DNA of 64,000 nt from Paramyrothecium sp. XJ0827 (Eukaryota; Ascomycota; Sordariomycetes; Hypocreales; Stachybotryaceae). The notes under the pieces were generated by a model that saw only the letters and a list, made by a program, of their open reading frames with translations, was not told the DNA's origin and did no database searches. The stretch lies in NCBI GenBank assembly GCA_020881915.1, contig JAJFPB010000003.1, positions 4,464,001 to 4,528,000 of the forward strand, written 5' to 3'. How positions within the stretch are numbered: position 1 is the stretch's first letter; the number at the start of each line of letters is the position of its first letter. Both the position numbers and the translations under genes were made by a program. Shown one piece after another: positions 48,503-61,224 of the stretch.

Positions 48503-50396
48503 ATGACGCTGTTTAAGAAGAGCACCAAGCGGGAGGACGGCGACGAGGCCAATGTCGCTCACGTTACCCACAGGCCCAAGGAGGACAGGGTCACCTTCAT
48601 CGCCTGCTTCTTGGGTCTCGTCGCCAGTATTGGTGGCTTCATGTTTGGCTATGTCAGGTGAGATTAGCCAGCACTAATATCATGGTCTCTGAGCGTAAAA
48701 CTGACTTTGTCGCAGTGGTCAGATCTCCGGCTTCTTCTTGATGGAAGACTATGCTAGCCGGTTTGGCGAGAGGCAAGCCGACGGCAGCATCGAGTTCAGT
48801 GCTGCCAGGCAAGGTACCATCGTTGGTCTTCTCAGCGCGGGATGTCTGTTTGGCGCTCTCCTTTCCGGAAAGCTGGCAGATACTTTCGGCCGCCGTCTTG
48901 TCATCTCAGGTTCCGCTTTATCGACCATCATCGGCACCATCATCGAGATCTCTTCGTCGACCCATTGGGTTCAGTTCGCCGTCGGCCGACTCGTCACTGG
49001 CTTCGGTATTGGATCCCTGTCTGTCGTCGTTCCCATGTATCAGTCCGAGAGCAGCCCCGCTATCATCCGTGGTGTCCTTGTCTCGACCTACCAGTTGTTC
49101 ATTACTCTGGGTATCTGGACTGCCGAGATGATCAACTGGGGTACCGAAGGCATGTCCAACAGCGGCTCTTGGAGAACTCCCAACGGCATGTCTTTCCTGT
49201 GGGCACTTATCCTCGGTGGTGGTATTCTGTTCCTTCCCGAGAGTCCTCGATATGCTTACCGTAAGGGTCGCGTGGAGGAGGCGCGACAAACCATTGCACG
49301 ACTTGCCGGCGCCGACATCAACTCTTATGTCGTTTCCAAGCAGATTGAGGACATTAAAGCCAAGCATGATGAGGAGGTGGCCCTCCCCGACCCTGCTTGG
49401 CACGAGATTTTCACTGGACCACGCATGCTCTACCGCACCTTGCTCGGTATCATCCTGCAGGCTGGCCAGCAGCTGACCGGTGCTAACTTCTTCTTCTACT
49501 TCGGGTGAGTCTCAGTTGTGGAAGGGTACTTAAGACACTATGGCTGATGATGAGCGTAGAACTACCGCCTTTGCTTCCACCGGTATCAGCAACAGCTACA
49601 CCACCCAGCTGATTCTTGGCTCCGTCAACTGCGCCTGTACTTTCGCCGGCCTATACATTGTCCAGAAGAGCGGACGCCGCAAGGCTCTGATTATCGGCGG
49701 CTTGTGGATGATGACGTGCTTCTTGTGAGTACTTTGCCTCTTACCACATTTTACCAATTACTTACGAAGTTCTTTCAGTGTCTATGCCTTTGTCGGCCAT
49801 TTCAGCCTCAACCGCGACGACCCAATGCAAACTCCTGCTGCCGGTGCTGTTCTCATCGCCTTCTCCTGCCTCTTCATTGCGGCCTTCGCAACCACCTGGG
49901 GCCCTCTCGTCTGGGCTGTCGTTGCTGAGCTGTATCCTTCTCAGTACCGTGGTCGTTGCATGGCCCTCGCCACTGCCGCCAATTGGTTCTGGAACTTGTA
50001 AGTAGACTTGCATACCTCCCAAGCAAAACAGCGGACTAACAATTTCTTCTTAGTATGATCTCTTTCTTGTAAGACCGACCGTCACATAATCATGGTATTT
50101 TTATGATGAAGTGGAATCATTGCTAACAAATTCACAGCACTCGTTTCATTACCGACGCCATCGATTATCTTTACGGACTGGTCTTCGCTGGCTGCTGTGC
50201 CGCGCTCGTTGTTATCGTCTTCTTCTTATTGATTGAGTCCAAGGATCGCACCCTCGAGGAGATCGATACTATGTATGTCGAGCACGTCAACCCGATCACC
50301 TCAAGCAAGTGGCAACCCGACGGTACTCGTAAGCGAAGCAAGGGTTCGGACGGCACGGATGGCAACTCCGCCGAGGCTGCCGTTGGAGAGAACTAG
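48503..50396 (+). CDS. MFS hexose-type sugar transporter with a 15-nt exon
   Basis: Six exons (48503-48657, 48716-49504, 49560-49724, 49779-49997, 50054-50068, 50138-50396) all meet in phase 2 and give 533 residues. Exon 5 is only 15 nt (the MISFF part of transmembrane 10-11). It shows the sugar-porter signatures GKLADTFGRR, the PESPRY loop after helix 6, QQLTGANFFFYFGTT in helix 7, and ELYPSQYRGRCMALATAANW. A final E-x-K-x-R-T-L-E-E-I-D motif precedes the cytosolic tail. Twelve helices are expected. The QLTGAN-FFFYFGTT text and the length favour a high-affinity glucose/monosaccharide importer at the plasma membrane; the sugar is not determinable. The protein is intact, although it is flanked by gene-poor DNA on both sides. 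Confidence 0.5.
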
Positions 50397-53300
50397 GCTG
50401 CAGAATGCTGTCCTGCTGTGAGATCCGGAACGTGATGAGCAGGATCCATGGGTCTGAACAGTAAACCGTAGTCGGCATAGAGCCATGCTGCGCATGTTGT
50501 ATTATATGCGATCTGTACAATAAAGCGAACTGGCGTTTATAGGATGGATTAAGACGAATTCACAAATAGTGCTAAATCTTCAAGCGACTACATGACCATC
50601 ATATCGGTGCATCAGTGGAATGAGAAATAATGAGGACTGTCAAACGGTCTCGAACTTGTTTATCTTGATGTTGACTACTTGGGGGTTCCTGATGAAGAGA
50701 TCGGCAGGAGATTTCGCCTGCGCCGAGGCTGCAGGCAACGAGTGGATTTTAATGCTCCCGGTTTTTGGTAGTTTGACTTGGCTTTGTCGACTGCACATGA
50801 GTTTTGTTGTGCAGATGAATCTTGCTGCCGAACTCAGTATTGACTTAAGCTTTGCTGCTGGCATCGCTACATCTGCAGCCACAAGGTTCGCCTGGACCAT
50901 GGTGCTGCGGCGATATCTTAATTTAGTTTGCTCCATCGAGTTCCTGTGTTTTGGAGCAAATGGATCAAGCCTTGAAAGCGCTTGTGGCACATTGTATGTA
51001 TAACATATATCTTCATTGTTGGCTTTATTATTGTATCTACGTCCATATTTGATATTCTCAAACTTGGGTTATCTGAATTAATTGTCATCTAGAAGTGTTG
51101 TGTTTCTATGATTTACGGGGGAGTTTGGAGAGTCCCGTAGCATTACTGTTGGAGCCAGATCCTGCGATTTAAGTATTGATCAGTCCACATACTCAATGGC
51201 GGATTACACAGCAATCAAGCCCTATGAACGAAGAATAATGCAGCCACATAGGCAGTCTACAAAGCTTGATCACTGACACATTTCACAGCATATGTGATGA
51301 AGAAGCATCTGAGAGATCCACGTTTTATCATTTATGAGTTCAACGAGACGTCCACCCAAAGACCCCTACATCCGCCCCGACTCCAGCTCTTCTTGACTGA
51401 CGCATCCACCGCAGAACCCCAGTGTGTTCGCGAGCACATGGTCACAAACATACTCAACGCAGTCCTCCGCAGCCGACCTGGATCCCCTCTCGCGCCGCAC
51501 AAGGCCGGCAGGACAGTGAGGGGTCTGCTGCGTGGAACCTATCAATTTTCGTTAACGGATACCTCGCTAGGTTGTTGCGAACTGGCGATCAGTCCGGATG
51601 CACTGTGAGGGTAAACTTACACCCGCAGATCCGTTCATGCCATGCTTCCGAGGCCCCCACGATGTATGCGGGGGTGGGACATGCCCGCAGCGAGGCCCGA
51701 CCTGAGCGGAGCGAATGGTGGGGAAATCAGATGTGCATTTCGATCTCTGCAGAACCAAACTCCAGAGCGGGAGGAAGATGCCATATTTATAACTAGTGGA
51801 AGCGAAGAAGATTCGACCCAAGTCCTATTCTAACCGAGCATGGCCGTGTGTAGCCGGTTCTTTGTTCTGTGCATGCGGAATGAGGTATGTGCTTAAAACC
51901 AGACTCTCATGACATCTATTTTTGGTGGTGAAACAAAGTCACGAGTCTACTCACGGTCAAAGTGACAGATGCGGCTTTTTGATATGACCAGAAATAGCGT
52001 GGCCTTTGAACAAAAAGCTTTCATAAAGTGATTTTCGGGGTCGAGGCGTTATCACGCGTCTAGTCACGGGCTGGTGAGAGATCTTTCCACTTTCACTGGT
52101 CTTGCCCTTGCATTTAGTGCCGGATAATTTGCTCCTTGAACAAAGAGAGTAATACTGAACCTGGTGGAGGAGGGTAATGACTACCAATAACGGATGGTAC
52201 AGTAATCTCGACTGGAGAAACCTTTGGTTACAGTACATACAGACAATGTACTGTATGTTTCCCCTGAGGCTCTAGTGAATGATATGTCTCATTGTCTCTG
52301 CATCACCATGGTACAGTCAAATTAACAAGTCGCTTCTGCGTACACCTTGTCATTCGAGGATATTCGACGAGATTCTGCAGACTGACGTTTTGCTGGCATT
52401 CATGATTACCGAATAAAGCAAAGATCAGGTGAGATAGCAACCAATCAAGTCATGGCAGAGCCTAAAGAAGCAATGGATTAATCAGATTGCCGCGAGGCTA
52501 CCTGAAGTGTAAAAGATGAATATTTCACATCATATTCATAATGATATATCTGACACAATGACACTAGACTCGGCTGATCCCTAGACCCCTTTTGCAATAG
52601 TTCGGCTTCCTTCCCTCACATCATCCGCCCACAGACACATCAATTATTCCTGGTACTGTAGAAATCTGACTGTAATCGTATTCCCTACAGCAAATCCATC
52701 TCATCCGATCCCAAATCCATCACCGAGACAACAAACTCTTGGAGGAGAAGTTGCCGAACAAGATGTAGGTATGACCGTAGAAAGTATGACCGAGAACGTT
52801 TTGAAGTTGTCTGAAATGATACGATATAAATGATCCATCGTATGAGGTGATGTGAACGGTCTCATGCTTCCGATTTGAAGGGTTCGCTCTGGCACGCTAG
52901 TGGTAGAAAGCAGTGTGCGATGCAGTCAGGGGCACCAAGCATTTGATCCGCCACCCAACACGGCACACGGCATGGCCCAACCCTAAGCCTGGTGTCCACC
53001 ATACTCCTCCATATCTTTGTGATGAAGGCCTGCTATCACGCGTTGGTGGTGTTTGGAAAAGCCGGTTCCTGGTTTCAGTTCATTGAATCCTGGGATGTCT
53101 CGTCATACACAAGCACGACTCCGAGTACAACAAGCATCGCCACTGATACGATCTTGGAAACCATTTCCACCGCAATGTCTGAAGCTTCGGAAAGATGTGA
53201 TGTGATCTTAGTCAACTTGGATGGGTTTGCGTCCGACATGGTATGAGAATGGTAGGTTCGGATTTGTTGCGACTTTCGAGGAAATCTTTAGATGCGAGTC

Positions 53301-54602
53301 CACAGATGAATTGCTCTTATACGACAGTGAATTAGGTTATTATATGTTTTTGCCATATGGAAATACCCGACTAGATACTGCTTCTAAATATGACCCTTTA
53401 CCGTGCCGCTATGCAGGGCGGTGAGGCATTGGCCATTTGCGAAGTCTGCGCCAGTCAAGGCCAACGAATGCTCGATGCTCGAGTGGTTGAGCAAGCTAGA
53501 TGAGAACATTGAGGGGTCTCACAGAATGTGCCAGGAACCCTGATTGCGCCTTACCTCGCCGCTAAAATGCGGCACAGTTTGAGCATCGTGACGCTAAGAG
53601 CAGCGCAAAGGATCAGATAGGAAGCTGGACAAGGTAAGTGGAGTCGCTCGAGAACGCTAAGGAAGGCGACCCAACTCGACGAATGACTGGAGCCAATCTG
53701 CCTGTGCATCCAGAACCCAGCGCATGCTTGCTTGGTGAACCTGTGGAACATTAACAGCAGTTTGTCGAGTGTCTAGCCAATCAACTGGACAGCTCCAGAG
53801 AAAGATCTTTTCATCACCTCGTCACCTGCCACGTAAAACAAAAATTAAGGATGATGCATTAGTCCCGGTTCTGGTGAGTTGTGCGAAGCCACTGTCTGCG
53901 TCAGACAGTGACACGGCGTGTCAAACTGCGCCGCTGGTCTGCAGAGAGGGTCTCGTGGCTGCGCAATTGAACGCTGTCGGTGTACGTGTTGATGAGGAAA
54001 CTTGGTGCGATTGCACAAGGAGTTACAATTGTTTCAGAGATCACATAATAGTATTCAGTAATGGCTGCAGAGTCTGCCATCGGTTGTTTCGTGTTGGAGT
54101 CAAGTAGACGTGGACCTCGAGCTGGACAGGGTGGCCAAGTCGTCTGCCAAGAACACTTTACTCAATGTAGATTTGATACCACGGTCTCGGCTAGTCTGTG
54201 GATCTCGCAGCCCGTGATGACATGATGTGTAGTGTACAGCTTCTCTGGTCATGTCTCGTTCGAACTCACATGGTGCATTTCCGACAAGAAACTTCGGCGA
54301 CTATATTGACACAAACCTCTACTACATCGGAGAGTACAACTATTGTAGACCCACTGGGATAATGTTTCCAACGTCAGGATAGCCAGAAAATTCCGAGAGA
54401 GTGGTTTGTCCTGTTCAACCCACACTGCAGAAATGGCTTCCATTATGCAAAACGCGTAACCCCCAAGCATCTAACCCTCGAGACTTCATTGATGAACTAT
54501 GAAGAACCTCTGATGGCTCTCGTAACACCGATAGCTTCTTGTTATTCCATACTTTCCAAGTACTGAGTCTCTCATGAGGACGGCATCCCTGCCTAAGCAG
54601 CT
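50397..54602. other. Gene-poor region with possible gene relics
   Basis: No intact gene is supported. A minus frame at 50640-50990 ends in a stretch that looks protein-like (SPADLFIRNPQVVNIKINKF) but has no ATG of its own and may be a remnant. A plus pair of frames at 52992-53424 reads on from one frame into another near 53240 (CDVILVNLDGFASDM, then WYENGRFGFVATFEEIF), suggesting a frameshifted relic. The rest is AT-leaning DNA with short frames. No RNA gene was seen. Confidence 0.5.
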
Positions 54603-56595
54603 TTAAATCCCTCTTCTCAACCAATTGCCATCCTGCCTTGGAGCCTTCGCGAGTTGAGGATTTTGTTCAAGATGAATGCTGTGTGTTCTCTCACAAGAAC
54701 ATGTATAAACGTCCTTGTGAGACACCTCAGATATATCATGAACAGAATGCTCAAAAGTCGCTGTCTGGCTATGCCTCTGTACAATCCATAACCAACGCGC
54801 CATCAGAGGAACCAGGACAATAAAGGCTGCAGCCATGACGACCAAGAACACACCTAGATCGCGATCGCTCGCCCGTTCACTGATAACCGTACGACCTAGA
54901 ATAGCCCCTAGCTTTCCACAAGCCGCAGCGATGCCGAACAGAGTCCCACGATACTGGGTGCCGAAGAGCTCGGGTGCAATGACGAAAGTGAGAGTATTCG
55001 GCCCGAAGTTGAAGAGTGACTGGGATAGAATGTACAGTGGCAGAAGCATGAATTTCATGCCCGATTGCCCTGAACTCTGCACCATGAACCCAATCCCAGC
55101 AAGAACGAAGGTAAGGCCAAGGAGTGCGGAGATCACGCCGAGCATCCTGCTCCGAGACCAGCGATCGACAACAAAGAGGAGCGATGCTCCACCGAGAATA
55201 GCGGCAAGCGTCTCAAATAGTATCCCACGGGAGGCACCACCTGTTATAGTGTCGTAGATATAAATTGTGCCATTCCGAACGCCAGGAGACCACAAGTCAA
55301 TGGCTAGACACGAAACGTCCTCGGCAGGAGTAAACTCGTCTCGTTGGGCGGACTCCATGCTCGGCCAAATCTTCTCGAAAACATGAGGATTGTTCAGACC
55401 AAGGCCATAGAACGAAACATCCACCACAAACCAGCAAATGAAAATGGCTAGGTAGGTTTTCAAGAAAAGCTTGTCGTGGAGCCGACGCCATAATGTCGTC
55501 CATTCCCATGCCGGCTTTTCGTACTTAAGTCTCGGTGTGCCTGGCTTTCTGCAATTTTGATCTTTCTTGTATGACGGGTTCTTAAGAAATCTGCGAGCAT
55601 CCCTCACCGCCTTATATGGATCTTTGTTGACCTCCAATGTATATCGAGGTGTTTCGGGTATAGTAAAACGAGCCAGTATGGCCACAAGAGCAGGTAATGC
55701 ACCCACGCCTATCACAATGCGCCATGTTGAATCAAGCACTTTCTTTGCCTCAATCTCGCCAAATAGTAGAGTATCGGAGGGTTGGTTTTGTTGACGAGAT
55801 AAACCCATGAGGACGAGAGCTGAGACACCATACGCAGCGGTGCGGCCGAATGATTGCATGAGAAAGATTCCCGCCAACAAACGCCCTCTCCGATTTGTCT
55901 GCGACCACTCAGTTGCAACAACAGCTGACAAAGGGTACTAATAGAAAGTCAGTCTTAGGAGAATTCTCAATCCAGCACGAAAACACTTACTTCTGCGCCT
56001 ATTCCAATTCCAAGTATAAGCCTCCAGGAGGCTAGAACTGCGAGGAATGAAATGGAGTTCTCGGGCCCATTTAAAGCAGTACATATGCCTATTACAGAGA
56101 AAATCAGTAGCATAAGCTCAAATCTCCAGAGATGGATACGGCCAATTCGATCGGCTAGATGCCCGAAGATGATCATGCCCAAGATGGTTCCTGAGAGTGT
56201 CATCACATCAAACACCAAGGCTGTGGGGGCTGTCGTTTCACATGGAGACCATGCAAAAAAGAGTGCCGGGTAGATTTTGGTGACGGCAAATAATAGGTAC
56301 GATGCGGAGAAGAACCCGCAACCGGCCGTGGCCATGATTTTCCACTGAAACCTCGAATGGCTGTCTAGGATCTAAATGGACAGGGTTAGCCAACATTATC
56401 GCCAACGAGATCCATCACTATTACCTCATTTATATCGGGCCGACTATGCTCTTGCAGTAGATGGCCATCCCGTCCTAACCAGTCCCCATACTGCGTGGAA
56501 GAGGTGTCTCTACTTCGTTCATCGCCAAACTCCTCCCCGCACTCTTCCTTATGCGTTACCTTTCTCCTTTTAAAAACTCTGAAGCTCTTCATCAT
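54603..56595 (-). CDS. MFS transporter related to Pho84-type phosphate:H+ symporters
   Basis: Three exons (56595-56425, 56371-55991, 55937-54603) join in phase 0 with 53-nt introns; the second has a CTGAC branch site. The product has 628 residues. After a polar N-terminus, the RPDINEILDSHSRFQWK text leads into the first helix. The GMIIFGHLADRIGR loop, GIGIGAEYPLSAVVATEW and PETPRYTLE match the phosphate:H+ symporter branch of the MFS. A long central loop separates the two halves, and FNFGPNTLTFVIAPELFGTQYRGT lies in helices 10-11. The Pho84 motif GGDYPLS is here GAEYPLS, so the usual Asp is Glu, and the substrate may differ. I start at ATG 56595, but the frame is open further upstream into the trypsin-like gene. 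The C-terminal tail (about 90 residues) is long and polar. Confidence 0.5.
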
Positions 56596-58774
56596 CGACG
56601 CAGATGCGGAGTGCAGGAACACTTTGAAGGAATAGCAGACGAAAATTGTGATCGTTACAATTTTTTCTTGCCAATTGCGCCGGAATTGCTGAATGGAAAA
56701 ATGCTTGACAGCAACCTCAGTGACGGGGGTTTGCTCTTGCTTAGCATTCCTCGAAGGATCGAGAACACTCAAATTCTTGATCGATGACTGGCTGTTGCTA
56801 ATGTTTGAAATCATTGTCTGAGCCGGCATCATGAAAGCAACTGGTTCTGCACTCGATACTGCGATAATGGTACCGTAAAGATATGAGCCACAGACTACCC
56901 AAGCTCCTGAGGTGCCCCGAGCTGCAACAAAACTTAGTGAACTGATCCTCGACGCTATTGTCCATCGTATAGTTTGGATTCGAAATAGAAAGACTTACGC
57001 AATGGCGCATCTAGTTTGATTTTTATGAGTGTAAAAGTCTCCCCGTCAAGCACTAAACAGCACGGGTTCGGAAAGACCTCGCAGTTTCTTGTTTCTAGCA
57101 CAGAACTGCCAAACAACACTTTGGCTGGCCCCTCCATCACGCGATGGCTGCTTGCAACCGCATCGATGAATAACTTCACATCTCCAAATGCCGAAGGTGC
57201 TTCGTAAAAATTGAAAAATCCTAGACTGCGTGTATAGTCTTCGGGTAGCGTAAACAAAGCGTGATCTAGTCCGCCTGGAGAAGCTGCAGTATCCCCTTTG
57301 ACAAGCTGAAGTTGGGGGTCGGCGGTGATTTGCAGGCGCTCCTTGGCAAAGGCAAGAAAACCTCTAGGGGCTACATTCCGCCAGCATTTCACGGAGCTAG
57401 GCCCTCGCGGCGTGTTTTCAGATATCTTCTTTGGATCTGTGGCAATTACCAGAGACTGATTGCAGTCTTCAGAATCGTCATCGGTAAACGCGTCGTATGA
57501 CTCGCCGTCGAGCTCCTCGTCCATTTCAGACTCTTCGTCTGATAGCCCCTCGAGTGAATATGAATGACAATCCTTTTGCAAATTGAGCAGCGGATTACTC
57601 AGTATCCCATGTGCGGTCGTTAAAGCAAATTCTTGGGATTGGGAGCCGGATGTCGCTGACAGCAAACCCCCGAAGCGGCTGATATGATGCGTGTAGGTGT
57701 TTTTATGTTTGACGGTAGCACAACAAAGCAAACCGCAAGCAGATGAATCTGACATCGGTGCCTCCATGTTGATGTAGAGGGTCGTGTCCTCGTTGACGAA
57801 GACCCCAGCTGATAGATCTAACGTGTTGATATCGACTTCATCCTCGATCGACGAGAAGATGGGAACTTCGCCTGCATGACATTCGTACGGCAGAGGTAGC
57901 CACTCAAGCGTGTCTAAGGCGGCAGTGATGTCTTTGCAAGCCCATCGGCTGCCGCAAATAATCCAGATACACGGTTGCAAGGCAACTGTCTGTGATCCCT
58001 TGAGGGCCCGCCCGGCCATACGCAGCTCTATGCTCACATTATATTCTTTGCAGAATGGAATTGAGTCACTCCGAAATTTGGACCGTTTGTACTCTTTCAC
58101 AATCCCTTTGCGCCGGATCTCGGCAATGACATCGCCCAGATCACCTTTGAGGGACTGAAAGACTTCTTTCTCCCAATTGGCACGCACTTCATGCGGACTT
58201 TGGATTTCATCTTGCCCCAGATAAATGTTACAGTCTCTCAAGGCCTTGTAGAGTTCTACTTTTTGGCGGTCGCTGACGTTGCAAGTAACTCCATGTGCTG
58301 ATGAGTGATCGATGTCGCTGTAGACCTGCTCGAAGTGCTGGAAATGGTGAAGTTTGACTTGCGACTGCGAACTGATGGTGTGAATGAAAGCCGGGAGGTT
58401 CTGTTACTCTCGAGTGATGGTGTGGATGCTGCGGCATGATTTGGAGAGTCAGAACCAGCCACCCAAGCCTCTATACGTCCCAGTGGAGTGGATGATGGTG
58501 TTTTGGGGGCAGATTCCTGATTCTTCTTTTCCCATATTGGGTTCAATAAGCTCTTTGAAACGCGTTTTAGCAGGCTTTGACTCTGTGGCTTATCATGGCA
58601 TGGCTCATGAGTAGGAACTGCTGGGAAGTATGAAACATCGAAACCGTCGATTGACTCGTTTTTGTCCACATTCTGGCGAACGGAGTCAATGCACCCGCCG
58701 CCGTTGCTTTCGGTCTGGCTCACGAGGCTCAGCATGGGGATTTTAGAGCGCGGTTGAGTGGGCAGGAGAATCAT
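56386..58774 (-). CDS. Trypsin-like fold protein with complete His-Asp-Ser signature; ends unresolved
   Basis: The core exon is open from about 58403 to 56999. A canonical GTAAGT donor at 56998 and a TTGCAG acceptor at 56922-56923 join it in frame to an exon starting at 56921. It contains a His in ALTTAHGIL (codon 57609-57611), an Asp in GLDHALFTL (57264-57266) and a Ser in GTSGAWVV (56908-56910), in the order of a trypsin-like protease. There is no signal peptide, so it is probably intracellular. Upstream, a Ser/Thr-rich frame from ATG 58774 must switch frame near 58300-58430, by an intron I could not fix. Downstream the frame has no stop until 56386, inside the first intron of the transporter gene, so the two genes overlap or are fused. 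An acidic low-complexity segment lies at about 57485-57545. Confidence 0.5.
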
Positions 58775-59209
58775 GAGCAGCAGGTGCGGAAGCGGATTGA
58801 AGCAGAGAAGACAAATAGATCAGATGAAAGACGAAATGGAAGGTTGCGAATTTTCATTACTGACTGTGAGGTAAACAGTAGAGGATTTTCCGTGATGGAG
58901 TATAACTTGATCTCATAGACGATCATGACATTTCTTTCTTTTCCTTGCTTGAGGCCGCGTGGGGCGATTGTGGCGAAGCAACACTAACATGTCAAAAAGC
59001 CCGTGCTAAAATGCACATTGGTATGATTCAGACCAATCGTGTCCAGCCGTGGCGGAAAAAAGCAATTATTTGTTTTTACAGATTGCCAGAAGTGCAGTTT
59101 TGGTTGGAACGATTAGGCATGGCGGCGAGCGGTCTGCCCGATGAGTTGCGCGAGGCAGACTTGCAGCTGGGGATAACGGATATTAACAGGAAGCGCCGCA
59201 TTCCACGGA

Positions 59210-60313
59210 ATGAAAGCCAATATTGAAGCAAGTCGTGACCAAATGCAGGAAGACGAGTTCCTGGCGCTGTGCCGCAGCATCTGGCCAAACTTATTCAATG
59301 AGTGGTATGACCACAAGAATTATGCTTGTGTGCTCGCATTCTTTGATGCACAGTCAAGAGCGTTGTCTGCTCGCCATGGCAAGGGTTGTGATCTGGAACA
59401 ACTTGCTCGTCTGATCCGCCTGTTCTCCCTGAGCCTCGATATTGTCAGATCCCGGGATGATACCATCGCTACAGTACGAGCCGAGTTGGGTGGTGAGAAG
59501 GTACTGGCGACAGCAGCTCAGGAGTGCCTCACTCACGCGTTGAGCACGATGCTGACCATGGACATCCGAACTACATCGGACTCCCTGCCGGCATTACATC
59601 GCGCCACCGGGACTAGTATCAGATGGGATGAAGGTGTAACACTCACTGAGGCAATCGACAGTTTCTTCAATAGTCATGGATCGATAAATCTCACAGAAAT
59701 CAGCTCCCGAATTACACCCGCTGTGTCAATCCCGTACCTTTGCAAGTATAGAGGTTACAAAGTCTCGTGGACTTCGAATCTGGCTGAGCACCTTGCCATC
59801 GACTGGCGTTTCAAGATCATCACCATCTACGAGCACAAAATATTCCTGCGAAATCATCTCAAAAATTCCGAGCACTCTATCATTCCGCGGCCCATACTAG
59901 AAGAGGCCATCGACACCCTAAACCTGTTATTCCCCTTGCACGACTCATCAACCAAGGCATTCTTGAACAGATGCGGGAAAACGTTTTACGGTCTTGGGTA
60001 CTGCGGAAGGCCAAGAGACCAAGCTCTCGACCTCGGAAGCTTTCGTGTTTGGAGAGCAAGCATTGCGAATCTCGTGGAGGCTATGAACGAGGAGCCACGC
60101 GGATGTCGTCAGCTGGCCCTTGATGGCGACGGCAAGAATTTGCTCCCCTTCCTTACCTTCTGGGTCGCTTCAGCCGTCGCGATGCTCACAATTTTGAGCT
60201 TGCCGTTTACCATCGTGTCGATGAAGTTCACCATCAAACAGTATGAATTAGCTGTGGCACAAGCATGTCTCCTGCCTGATGTGAAGGCCGCATTGCCACA
60301 GTACTGTCATTGA
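59210..60313 (+). CDS. Fungal protein with C-terminal membrane hairpin, unknown function
   Basis: The frame encodes 367 residues from the ATG at 59210. Blocks typical of a widespread filamentous-fungal family are present: CRSIWPNLFNEWYDHKNYA, VLAFFDAQSRAL, IPYLCKYRGYKVSWTSNLAEHL, FKIITIYEHKIFLRNHL, EEAIDTLNLLFPL and FYGLGYCGRPRD. The C-terminus has EEPRGCRQLALDGDG, then hydrophobic segments at about 306-340, and ends QACLLPDVKAALPQYC, like family members. No catalytic motif is visible. It may be anchored by its C-terminus with the larger part in the cytosol. Upstream, the frame is open only a short way (an AG acceptor lies near 59189-59190), so a small first exon is possible. It is divergent from the trypsin-like gene, with about 435 bp between starts. 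Confidence 0.5.
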   Translation: MKANIEASRDQMQEDEFLALCRSIWPNLFNEWYDHKNYACVLAFFDAQSRALSARHGKGCDLEQLARLIRLFSLSLDIVRSRDDTIATVRAELGGEKVLATAAQECLTHALSTMLTMDIRTTSDSLPALHRATGTSIRWDEGVTLTEAIDSFFNSHGSINLTEISSRITPAVSIPYLCKYRGYKVSWTSNLAEHLAIDWRFKIITIYEHKIFLRNHLKNSEHSIIPRPILEEAIDTLNLLFPLHDSSTKAFLNRCGKTFYGLGYCGRPRDQALDLGSFRVWRASIANLVEAMNEEPRGCRQLALDGDGKNLLPFLTFWVASAVAMLTILSLPFTIVSMKFTIKQYELAVAQACLLPDVKAALPQYCH

Positions 60314-61224
60314 CGTGACGGGTTGGAATTGGCTCTTGTCTTTGTCTGAGGTCTCACGTCAGAATGATTCCCTCTGGATTGGACTATTTGAGGAATGAGG
60401 CTGTAATTAATGCGTGATACAAGGTGTTGACAACTAGGGAGGTTTTCAAGATGGCTCCGGGCAATGCATGTTTGCTTCAGGACCGGGAAAGGGCTTACAA
60501 TGCCGGGCGATGTCGCGCAAGTCGTACCGTTGGATGTTTCAGTCATGACCAGGCACCTAGCGAGTGGCCGTCTGACCCAATGACCTTTCGTTCAAAGTCA
60601 GCACTTTCTATGTGCATTGCCTTTTCACTGAATCCTAGACACAAGCCGGGCCCACCAAAGCCTCCAGAACGGTGTATTAGTTTCAGCCCTGTCCTTGTCC
60701 GCTTCAGGCATGACAAAGTGGCTTAGGTGGGGAATCGTGCCGATCAGCAGCGCTACGTACTTCCAAATCGGTTCACAGGATTCACCAGGCGCTGGGTTTT
60801 TCCCAATCGGTGACCAAGCCCCCGTCAGGAATTGCTTCCACCGCCCCCAAACCCACTAGGGTAACGGCTATGCTGCGCCAATGGCCATCTGGGAAACCAA
60901 TGTCATTTCCGTGTAGGGTGTTTAGAAGTCTAGCTAGTCGATGTATGTTCCGCCTTGGCTGTGCAACTTGCTGGGAAGAGTCTATCACTGTTATCGACGG
61001 CGCAAGTATTTTAGGCTGACCTTCCGTTCAAACTTCCTTCACAATTCTCTCAAATTCGCATTTCTCACCGCCGTCATCTTTAGACATCACAAGATTAAGA
61101 GTGGTTTCCTTACTTGGCGGCACTCTCAAAAGGCACGGCAACTCATCGATACTAGAGCCTACATAGCATCATCTTGATTTGCAACGTCTCCCAGCACCAG
61201 CATTTACTGGAAATCACGTCAAGA
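60314..61224. other. Intergenic region, no gene seen
   Basis: Frames of up to 100 codons on both strands (for example 60424-60726) lack domain features and overlap. The region separates the membrane-hairpin protein from the LITAF-like gene, which is on the same strand. A promoter for the latter probably lies within the last few hundred bases. Confidence 0.5.
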
